A DNA stretch of 64,000 nucleotides, taken from Sphaerolaimus hirsutus (Eukaryota; Nematoda; Chromadorea; Monhysterida; Sphaerolaimidae). The notes under the pieces are model-generated. The model did not search any database and was not told the origin of the DNA. It saw nothing but the letters and a program-made list of their open reading frames with translations. Every line of letters begins with the position of its first letter. The first letter of the stretch is position 1. Below, piece by piece: positions 49,001 through 61,000 of this stretch. Location of the stretch: NCBI GenBank assembly GCA_964036195.1, contig OZ038456.1:7998001-8062000 (forward strand). Direction: 5' to 3'. The position numbers and the translations under genes were made by a program.

Positions 49001-52000
49001 GGCGCTAAGAAAGCGTATTGGATGCACAGGGAGAACCTAAAGAAGAGTGCGTATTTTTGAGTTTTTTTTTTTCCAAATTTTATTTGTTATTGTTTTTATT
49101 CCATATCTCTCCCCAATTTCTGGGGCCACTCCCAGACCCTGTAGAATGCAATGTAACGTGTCAAACTTAATGTCAAATACCCAGTAAAATTGCTCATCTT
49201 GTTGTAAATGTAAAGTCATGTAAAACATGAAGACATGTAAAAATTTTACAGCATTTTACACGTTTTGCATTGTACATGACGTTTTACAGGGTTTGGGAGT
49301 AACCTAAAAACCGAAAAAAACTACGGGTATCCAATTTCCAAAACACAGGTTCCAAACACCCAGCCCAGTCACAGGAATATGACCCGTGCCAGAGAAATCC
49401 ACTTTTTGCAAACGGCCATAAAACACCAGTCTACGAGTTATTGGCACTGTGCCAACACTACCACCCCAGCGTGCGGTTGTATGCTACGAATTTGTTACAG
49501 GTTATTGGATACACTTTTTGTAAGCCGTGTTATTAGTGTTTTGCCGAAATTACAGTAAATTTAAAAACTTAAAGGTTAATCCCTTTGACGGTACTCGAGT
49601 TTACCAGAATTAAGTGTCCGTCAACGTCAACTGTTGATATTGATAAAAAATGATTAATTTTTGTAAACTCAAATGCGTAAAAAGCTGATGTCTGTGTTTT
49701 CCAAAAAAACTCGTGTGTGTATACAAAATCGAAAAATTATTCCATAAGTTTCCCGAATTTTAAAATGTCTAATTTGATGATAGGGGAAAATTCGCTGAAA
49801 ACAGATTAAAAATAATGTCATAGCCAAAAATAGCTGAAAAAAGGGCATTAAACAGGGTAAAATAGCTATTTTGAGTGAAAATCATGGCAAAATTTCCCAA
49901 AATACCTAGGTAGATAGCTGGCCAAGTTGGGGGGGGGGTCAGTTGCCGGAATAGTTGCCAAAATTTAGCCAAAAATAACAAACGTTTGTGGGGGGGGGTG
50001 AGGGCAACCCCCAACCCAACGGGTACCCCATTATTGTTGTATTTTCCAGATGTCGCACCCCGAAGAGAGCGGCGACCCATTGGTCGATTTCAGCACCATG
50101 CGCTTCCTGGATCGTTTCGTTTACCGTAATCCGAAAAACGTGGCGGCGCAAAAGAAACGACGCAAGAAAAGCGGCGAAAATGATGACGCCAATGTGGAGG
50201 AAAGTGGGAAGTCGGGCCCGAAAATTGTTTCTCGCAAGGAAAAGTTGCGTCAGAGAACTGGGGTTAGGAGGTAAGTGTGTACGGGAGGATGCTGGAGGCT
50301 GGCCAGGACCCTGTAAAATGTTTAATATCATGCAGTGTCAAAAGTAAAATGCCATGCAAATGTCATGACCATTTCAAATAACTGGCAAAATAAAAGGAAA
50401 TTAGACTTTTGACAGGGCATTTTACATGACTTTTGACACTTTACACGACATTTGAAACTTTACAGGGTCTGGGAATTCTCGCGGTTTTTCCCCCACATTT
50501 TTCAATCATTATGCTACACCCTTTTCAGTCTGCCAGTGACATCATTGGACTATCTCCAAAAATCAACTGATCAAATTCCCGTGGAAGAAAGATTTGTTCA
50601 CCGCTTTCTCTCAACTGTGGGGCGACCTCGCGTGCAAAAAGTGCCAAAAGAAAGTGACGAATTAAGTGACAATGAAAGTGTGAATAGTGCGGAATTTGAC
50701 GCCATTGTAGGTGGGTTTCATTTTGAGTGGAGGCTGTTTTTTGTCGTTGTTTTTTAAATATTATTTTCTTGCTTATTTTCGTGTTTTTTTACATTTTCAG
50801 ACAAGATGGAGCCGGGTGCTGCGAATGACAAATTTGATCTGGACTTTGCTGACGCTCTGGACAAAGGTTGGCGCGTCTCTTAACGCTGACAAGAAATGCA
50901 GGGGTCTCCACTCTCCCATGAGCGGAGCCCCCCCCCCAAAAAAAAACCCGCCCAAGATAGCTATATTTTCGTGCAGTTTTAGCGGTTTTTCGCACATTTT
51001 CCATTCTACACTCTGAAAAGTCTATTTATGTTTTGAGAGGCCAAGCTCCGCCAATTTTTTCAACATCTAGATGTGCTACCTATTCAGCCCCCGCGAGGGT
51101 CAAAATACTGGCAACCCCTGAAGAAATGTATCAATAATAGTCCACTACGCCATTCCATTGTGATCTTATACATCTACCTACATTTAGATATCCCTGTAAA
51201 GTTTCAAGTGTAATCTAAAATGCGACAAAAAAATTCAAATGGCGTGCAAAATATCGTTTCAGTTACGAATCTCTTACCCTTTTTATCTCAATTGACGTTA
51301 TACATTACATTTAACACTTTACTTCACACTTTATTGGGTGCGTGACTGCCCCAGTGGGATTAACTTTCTAAATCCGTGGAATTTCGCAACAACAAAAAAA
51401 CAACAACCAAAAACAGGCGTAAAAGCGTCAGCCGTCCGGGGCAAACGAAAACGGAGGCGCCACCAATCGGAATCTGACTCTTCTGAAGGAGAGTTTGCCG
51501 CCGATGTCGATGCCGAGCTCGCTGAAACCGTTGACGGTGGACATGTTGGACAGTTGGATGATGTCCCAGAGGTAATGCAATCTTGGGTTCGCGTTGATTT
51601 GAGATGATAATTGGAAATTTTTGGTTGAAATTTGTTGCCACGTGCTTGCATATAAGTCCCCGGGGTAGATTTTTTGCACCCTGTGCCCGTGGTCATGTAG
51701 ACCCGCTGGCGATGTAAACCCGGCGGGCATGTAGACGGTACGGTAAATTTTGTATCTACGGTAAACGATACGATAAGGCAAATCTTCAATTTTGCGGTTA
51801 ACGATACGGTATGGTAATTCTTCAATTTTGTAGTAAAGGGACGTAACGGTAAATCGTCAATTTGTTGTATGCGGTACGGTATGGTGAATTTTCAATTTTG
51901 CGGTAAACAGTTTTGGTAAACGGTACGGTGCAGTAAATCTTTTAAATTCCGGGTATATTGTGGTACAAAGAGTTCTGCCTACAATCCATAAGTGGTGAGA

Positions 52001-55000
52001 GTTATTAGAGGGTAATTTAGTCAGGAATTCGCCTGAATTTTATAAGTCATTCGCATTTTTTCAGCTTACGGATATGATGGGCATTGGTAAATCGAGAAAA
52101 GTCAAGTATCAAAAGTATTTGAGCAAACAGGATGGAGAAAGTGTGGATTGGCGGAAAAAGAAATTCCGCTCGAAAAAAGGAAAATTCGCCAAGGCCAAGT
52201 GATCATCTGCGAACGATTGTTGAGTTTTCTTTTTGTTTTTTATTTGATGTCGATTCTGCAAGTTCACCAGTCAATAACCCTCGATATCGATATTCAATAT
52301 GGAAAATGGTCGATAACCTATAAGAAAAGATTGTCCATATTCAATGTTTATTTTTTTCATCAAAATTTTCAATATCGATATTCAATGTGATATATCGTCC
52401 TTACCTACTGAACCCAGGCGGCAGTTACCCTGTAAAGTGCATAATTTCATGTAAAATGTCATACATGTGTGTCGAATGTGTTGAAAGAGATCAAAAATTC
52501 AGTAATAAAACTTGATGTAGGTGATTGACATTTTTCACGATAATTATTTGATACTTGGGCTCGGGTTCGGGACTGCCCCCTGATAACTAATTGTTTAAAA
52601 CCATTTTAATTACGTGACAATAAACGGGAACCTTTATCAATAATCACAAGTCTTACTTGTGCATGTCTACAGATGCTTAAACTACTATCATACAAAATTA
52701 GAAACACTTCACATGTATTATAATTCGAGTGTCTTTTTGCTAAAAATGGATATTTTTTGGCAGAGATCACCACTTATAATGCTACCCCATGGCTAAACAG
52801 CAATTTCACAGCTATATATACAAAACAAAACATTGCCACTTGTCTGATATATGCATGTAGACTCATAACCGAGAAGTGGGAGCTTTTGAAAAACATTCTA
52901 AAAAACCTTTTTAACAGTTTTTCAAATAAACAACTGTCTTTGAAAAAACGTTTTTTTCATCCCTACATTAGACCCAACAGTTGTTGTATATTTATCTACA
53001 TCAAAGTTTCATAGTATTCCTGTTATCCACTACAAAGTAGTGTGTGGTATTTGTGTGTGGAGCCAAAAATCAAAAGCTGAATGGTAAACAAATTCAGTTA
53101 GGTACTGAAAAATTAATTCAGAAGTGTGCACGCTGTGCCAGCAGAGAAATAAATCTGAAAAAGTTTATCTCTAGTGGAGATATTGTCATTCTGTTCTGTC
53201 ACATTCAATTCAGCTCAACACAGAAAGCATCAATTTCCAGCTCAATTAATCACTGCAATTGCTGCCGGAAACAATGCAGTGTGTGCTAGTAATTTGTTGT
53301 CAGCCATAGCTGTCCATTCGTTTGTGCCAATGTTATACTCCTCAACAGGCAACTGGGGCAGTCCCAGACTCTGCAAAATACCCTGTAAAATGTCAAATGC
53401 CATGCAAAGTGTCTAAAGGCATGGAAAATGCCCTGTATTTTTTTCAAATACCATGCAGTGTCTAAAGTTAACTGCATTTGCTATTTTACAGGGCATTTTA
53501 CATGTCTTTTAACACTTTGCATGACATTTTACATTTCTTTAGACACTTTGCATGACATTTGACATTTGAAATTTTACAGGGCATTTTACAAGGTCTGGGC
53601 TGACACCTGGCCACCATCACTGGTTGTGGGATATCCCCACCTGCCACCAAGCAAGTAGATAGTATCTGATCAAGGGCGGGTAATAACTGAATAAACTCAA
53701 GTCACTTTACAATGTACGATGTGTTGACAAATGCCATATTTATTCTAATAGAAGGGCACCCCTGTGTGTACGTTGTCCATGACCTTTTTAATCGCCGTTC
53801 TATTTCTTGCCATTTTTCAGCCAATTTTTTAATGCTTAACCAAGGTTTTCAAACTGTTAATTCACAGCTTCATCAAGTGCCTGTTCAGATAATAATTCTT
53901 AGGATTAATTCATGTAAACATCTTAAAATAGCACCAAATCAATGGACCAAAGCCACTAAATAACAGTGTCCACTGAAATTTTATGCAACTAACATAATTT
54001 CAGCAGTTTTTGACACTTTTATTGGAACATGCCTTCAATTAGAACAAATACTGTACCCAAACAAATATTTACAGTATGGAATGGGTGTGGAATTGAGGTG
54101 GATTACAACTTACCCCCACCCCCAAACCACCAGGTATTTATCCCATGAAAAATTATTTGGTTACTATCCCCTGAACCAGCCAGAAAATCAACCAACTATC
54201 TAACAAAATATTTGGGAAATTTTACCCAAATTTTTGCACAAAATCACTATTTTTCACACCTTTTTATCAATTTTCAAACAGCCATCATATAAACCAGCCA
54301 CCTACCATCAATAGCAACCATAGCTCCTTGAATGCGTTCTCGTGGGTGAGTTGCAATTACGTTCCAATCATCTGCTGTGGGATCATACCTGTGTTGTTGT
54401 GGAGAATTTTTTGTCAGTGGTATTTTAAATGTGACATTTGACAATTATTATTTACCAGTATTATTATTATTATTATTATTATTATAATACTGGTAAATAA
54501 TAATCATTATTATGTAGTTTCAACAACTGTGCCATGGGCAGGGTTGGCAAAATCTCAGGAAAAAAAAATAAATAAAAAAATTGAAAATTTAAGAATAAAA
54601 GTTCAAGTCCCTCAACAACTCCCAACTGTACCCATTTTGGAACATAAATACTACAGACATAGGCATTACACTTGCATCACATTTACAGGAAACACTTATA
54701 TGATCACATATCACATCACAACTCATTTTCAGTAATGGAAAAATTTGTTACTTCTTCTGGTTTTCATGTTTAGGTCTAATGATAACAATTTTCTTGCCTT
54801 GTATGCCAGATTCTGTTTTTTTTTGTAAAAATTTTGTACAATTTTTGTAAAATGGTGTCATTTAATTTTATTCACGACTTTTAGGAATAAAAAAAATGAA
54901 ATGAAACAAGAATAATATTGAAATAAAATACATTTTTATAAAAATTTATACAATTTGTATACAGATAATGTTTATAAAACCAACCCTGACCATGGGCATG

Positions 55001-58000
55001 AATATATCATATTAATAACTTTATTGGTCTGTCGGGAAAGTTCGTGCCGTTTCAGGATCGTCGCCCATTGGATCGTCCTGGACGATCAGTGGGCATTCAG
55101 CCGGCGTATATAAGCTGGAATTTATCCAAGCATAAATTTTTACCACAAAATTGATTACGTAAAAGTCGATGCAGTGCTGATTTATCTCTCAATAATGTTC
55201 AAAACTCAACGTGCACGATCCAGCGTTTCCGTGGTTTTCGATTTTTCGATGAAATTTCAATGTAAAATCGGCTGGAAACATAAAGTAGGAGATATGTATA
55301 TCATCCACTTTTATGTAATCAATTTCGCGGTAAACTTTTATTTTTGAATTTTACGTTGAGCAGTAATTCCAGCTTATAACAACCGACTCAAAACTCACAA
55401 TCCCCGACCATCCAAGGGAAGACGGAACGAACTTTCCCGACAGCCCAATACTTATTGGACTGCAAATTATGCATGCAAAATTACTTATGTCTTACTCAAT
55501 AACATTTGAGCCGAGTATAAATTATATACTTAATGTTTAGGTTTACTTTGAAAAAAGTTCTGTACTTTCAACAACTCTGGACTAAGTCGATGATTTAGGC
55601 ATCGTTGTATACTCGGCGGACAACACACTTAGTATGGAAACCTACCATAACCCATCTGAATAATAAACCAAAAATTGTACAGTTTTTCATCATAATATTT
55701 CGTTTTTACTATGGAATAATTAATTACGAAATTAATCACAAGATTTTATTCACTCAATTATGGTATGATTCTGCACATACTTTGCGGTCCGCCGAGTATA
55801 ATGTAAAATACTTTTTTACTCATACTGATAAGCTCATGTGAGTAAATTACCGTATTACCTCGAAATACCCCCATGGGGGTTTATTATTTCGCCAGCAAAA
55901 TTTGAGGGGGGGGGTTTATTCGAGGGGGGGGGTCTTATTATTTCGTCAGAAATTTTCGTAAGGATCATAGTAAATAGTAGGCATTTACATGCCCAAAACA
56001 GGTAATACATGTGTCCAAACAAGATATATTTGGACATAAAAACGTAGATTAGCTACACAAACATGTCCATGTGTAGCTGCAATACAGATAAACAGTAATA
56101 TACATCATGTACATTGCATACATGACGTATTTATTATGTACATGACGTACATCATTCCGAAGGGGGGGGGGTTATTATTTCCCCAGCCGATTTTGAGGGG
56201 GGGGGGTTAATTCGAGGGGGGGGGGGTTAATTCAAGGGGGGAGATAATTCGAGGTAATACGGTACGTCGTTTGCCTGGAAAAAGTAAAATCAAGTACTTT
56301 TTCCACAGAAAATTTAAAGCGGGGGTACTTTTCTTCAAAGAGAATTTACGTAAAAGTGGATACTTTTTTCATGGAAAATCTAAAAGCTACATTTGTTCAC
56401 GTGTGGATTGTGAAAGCAAATTTTACACTGGAAGACATAATAGATGCCGTTTAGTGATTATTTAGTATTTTATATGTAAATGATATGATTTCTGCAAGAT
56501 AAATAACATCATTGCATTGCATCATAAAATTGGACATAACATACATTTTCTGTACACGTGTACTTTTCAAAAGTATGTGTACACGTGAGTATTGGCACTT
56601 TTTTAAAGTATATGTATTCACAAAGTACTCGAGTATATGTATTTTTTGAGTAAATGTAAATACATCCTAACAACTGTGGATTTATGGTGAATATTCGCAC
56701 CTGCGGCACCAGGAGGCATATGGTTTGAGTTCACCGTAATCACGCCCTGAACAATAATATATGTAGCCGCCAACGACCGCCGCCCCACCATTCATGTTTT
56801 GCGTGGGCAGCGATTTAACGGTGCTCCATGATTTCATGTGCTCATCAGTCGTCGCTACTTGAGCTGAAGTTGAATTTCAGTTAATTGCACAGAAGTTCAG
56901 CCATATTTTCAACCTACCTTATTTCCTCGAAATACCCCCAGGGGGGGTGATTGTTTCATAGTGAAATTTTGAGTGGGGTTAAACGAGGGGTGGAGGTATT
57001 TCGAGGGGGGGCTTATTATTTCGCCATAAATTTTTTGAACTTTCAGTACTAATTTGTTGTAGGTAACGCAGACAGATGTGGAAAAATGCATCAAAAACCA
57101 CTATGTATGAGCCTCTATTGACTTGTATAAGTACTTATGTAGTTGGTATAAACAATGTTCTAACGTAACACAGACATTGTTTTTAACGTATGTTCTGCAT
57201 TGCCCGGATCACAAACCGCAGCTTTAGTCATGTTTCCTTTTACATACAATTGGGGGGGGGGGTATTTCGGGGGGTGGGTGATTATTTCAAAGTGTCCATT
57301 TTGAGGAGGGGGGGGTATTTCGAGGAAATACGGTATGTATTTAATACATATATAGAAAATGCACGCAGAGGTTTAGTAGGGGTGGGGGTGGGGGTTAAAG
57401 TCGGCTGACATTTCACCCTACAAAATCGGAGAGTTAGAATTCGCTCGCGAATAGAGCGAACACAAAACTTGGGTCCCACCCGGACGCTCGGAATTGAAAA
57501 CGAAAAAATATATTAAAAGTGAAATGGACGCTTCGCCGTGTCCGTGCGTGCACGCCGCCCGTTTCAACGTTGTCCGTTGGAAGCGAAAAAATTTGACTGT
57601 TTTAATGACCCTTTTACCGTTTTTGTTAATTTTTCATTCGTTGGCTCTGTTCCAATGGAAGAGTCCCCATATGATAACTTGGCAGCCGGCCAAAATTGCG
57701 AAATCCGCTATAAATGTAAATATAAAAGGCTAACGCTAACTATATAACATGTATAAAAACAAAAATAGCGATTATAAAGGTGGAAATTGGCAAAGTGGAG
57801 CAACTTTGAACGATTTTTGGCCAACTTTGACTTTTCACTCGCGTTTGTATAATACGCAACTGGAAACTGGGATAAGAGCCATGTTTTCATACGTGACCTG
57901 ATCCATTCCAATCATAAAAATATTGCGTCAAAATGATGACGACATGCACTCTCCACTGGAGAGACTGACGCAAATGTTTGTAGGGCGATATGTCTGCCGA

Positions 58001-61000
58001 CTTTATCTATCTATCCCAGAGGCTGCCCAGCTATCTATCTATCATGGGGCCAGTCCACTTTCGCAAGTGGTAGAGTAAAAAGGAAAGCTCTACTCTTCAT
58101 TTCCCACTTTACTCTTTACTGTTTACTCTACTCTTTAATTTTCCATTGTGGAACCAGCACCAGGGTGTAGTCCAGAAGGGTAGAGTAAAAAGTAAAAGTA
58201 GAGTATAGTTTTCATTTTTACTCTACCACTTGCAAAACTGGCCCCTGCAGGCATTTTTTTTGGCTACCTACTATCCCCTGATACCCACTCCCAATCATCC
58301 AGCTATCTACCTATCTAGAGTGATTTTTGAGAAATTTTGCCCAAATTTTCACTTAAAATCACTAATTTTAATACCTTATATAGTTTTTCACCTCCAAAAT
58401 CACCATTTCACATTTTTCATTGCCTCTTTTCATGTATGTTGTGTGCTATTTATGCTAATACAGCAATTTTTCGCCTACCGTATTACCTCGAAATACCCCC
58501 TTATTATTTCGCCAGCTAAATTTGAGGGGATTATTCGAGCGGGGGGGGGGGCTTATTCGAGGGGGGGGGGGTCTATTATTTCGCCAGAAATTTTCGGAGA
58601 TTACCCATACTCAGACGTAGAAAAATCAAACGATTACATAGATGTATGTGTGTTTATAGGCATATTTACATAACTGTATATACACATAAACCCTGGCCCT
58701 CACGTCACTCAATCATCAGTTTTAACGTGTGTTCTGCATTGTACAGATGACAAACTGCGGTATTTGTCATGTACGTTCTCTTGACACTCAATTTTAGGGG
58801 GGGGGGTATTTCGAGGGGGGGGGTAATTCGAGGTAATGCGGTATTTTGAGTGATTTTACCCATCTCTTTATTCTATTCCTTAGAAGGTATATGGAACCTT
58901 CAATATATCGATAGGTAAATGAACCCCCTCGACCCCCCGACAAAATGCTTTTTCAGCTATTTATCCTCCAGAGATGCGTTTTACTATCTATATTTACAGA
59001 CGATGGATGATTGGAGAGATTTTGGGAACTATCTTTATGTTGTAACCACTCCCGATGCAGTCACTTTAAGGCAATAAATACTGAAATCAAAGGAACTATT
59101 CAAAGTACACATAAACATCAACAAAGTATCAATGACTTCCAACAATATGAACCCAGTGGGGGTCCTATCTACAGAACCCCTGAATGCATGTATGAAGTGT
59201 GCACAAAACCGTTTCTGCAGAAAATAATCTAAATATTTTTTCTGAAAACTTAATTGAGGCGTCTAATTCTAAAAGTCGACAAGTCCACAAAATGTGATTT
59301 CGAGTAAATCGCATTTTAAGTTTCCGAGCCAATTCCAGGCCCGTGGTGCATGTCCAATTTGGCTCTCTCATGCTTTTCATAAAGTTCCATATGTTGACAA
59401 TAAAGTGTCAAATTTTCAGCCCCTAATCTCAACGTATATGTGAAAAATTGGGTGTCCATAAAATTCCATTCGGTCAGAGCAAAACTGTTTTTGGGAGGGA
59501 AATGGACTTGTCGCCTTCTTGCACGCGAGAACAGTTTTGTTCCCGGGGAAGCCGAGGCTGCCTTATGGGAAAATTATGCACTTGTCGCCTTTTAGAAATC
59601 GGTGCCCATAGTGGACTTATCACATTTCTTGGGTTTTTTCCCATCAAGAAAAGAATCGGAAGATGGACTTGTCGCCTTTTAGCCCAAAACTAAGTGGACA
59701 TGACGACTTCTTGCCCAAAATTTTTGCATTTTTCCCCAAAAATGTCGAATTTGGCACTTTGCCATATGGGCATGTGAGGTCAAAAAATTTATGGAAAATG
59801 ATGAAAAATGTGCAGAAGTAGCCCCAGATGACGTTTCCGGGCCTAACTCGAAATTTTCATATTTTGGACTTGTCGACTTTTAGAATTGGACGCCTCAATT
59901 GTATTTTCTTTTTGAGAGGTTTTAGCATTGAGACTTTTTGAGACCATTGAGCTAATTTTATAATTATATCTACCGGGACTGAGTGGTCGGGACCGGGACT
60001 GGCTTTTTCGATTTGTCGGGACCGGGACCGGGTCTGGGGTGTCGGGACCGGGACCGGGTCTGGGTTGTCGGGACCGGGACCGGGACTGAGGTGTCGGGAC
60101 CGGGACCGGGACTGAGGTGTCGGGACCGGGACCGGGACCGCCCCAGTCCCGACTTTTTTCCGAACCATGTACCGGGACCACGGTCCCGTTTGAACTCTAA
60201 TGGCAACTTCACTTGGCAACCAATAAACAACTAGAGAACTAACACAGGTCGAAATCGCCATTGTACCCTCCGATATAGTAGAAAATGTCATTCAGTTCAA
60301 CACTGCTCCCTGAACACCTATGGCTTTCCGTATTAGCAAGAAAATGCCTGACATAATCCTCCTGCAGGCGGCCTATCCCAGGCACATAAACATAACATGT
60401 GGATGGCAAAATGCCATCTACTTTGCCACCACAGATATAGATTCTATTCTTGTAGGTGATTCCAAGTGCACATATTCTGGCATCCTAAATAAATACAGAA
60501 ATATATCAAGCATGCATAAATACTTAGGACTGAAGATGCATTGATAAATATTTACTTTACTGCTTTAAAATATTTTTTACTTTATACTCTACTGTCAGCA
60601 CACCTTCCAAAATCTTTAAAATTTTCCATATTCCATCTGAATAAGTGGACAGACATAAAGTTTATTTCTCATCAGATCCCATTGCTCCCAACTTGGTTTA
60701 ATTTGTTGCACACCTTTCATATACCGTATTTCCTCCAAATACCCCCCTTGAATTAACCCCCTCTCGAAATACCCCCAGGTTTTTTGGGCTGAGGACAACA
60801 AACCCCTGAAATTTATGTACATTATGTATGCAATGTACATGATGTATCTATTGGTGCCAGTTTCCATCGCATATACACATAGGTATTTATATGTCAATTT
60901 GTGTACAGATGTACATGTACATATTTACGTCTATACCGTAAATGCTCTATTAGTACGACCCCCCTCCAATAGAGTGACCCCTCCAATAGTGCAACCCCCT

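Noticed and set aside
59843-60291. Long Arg/Pro/Gly-rich frames on both strands
   Set aside because: They come from the GC-rich minisatellite and have no domain.
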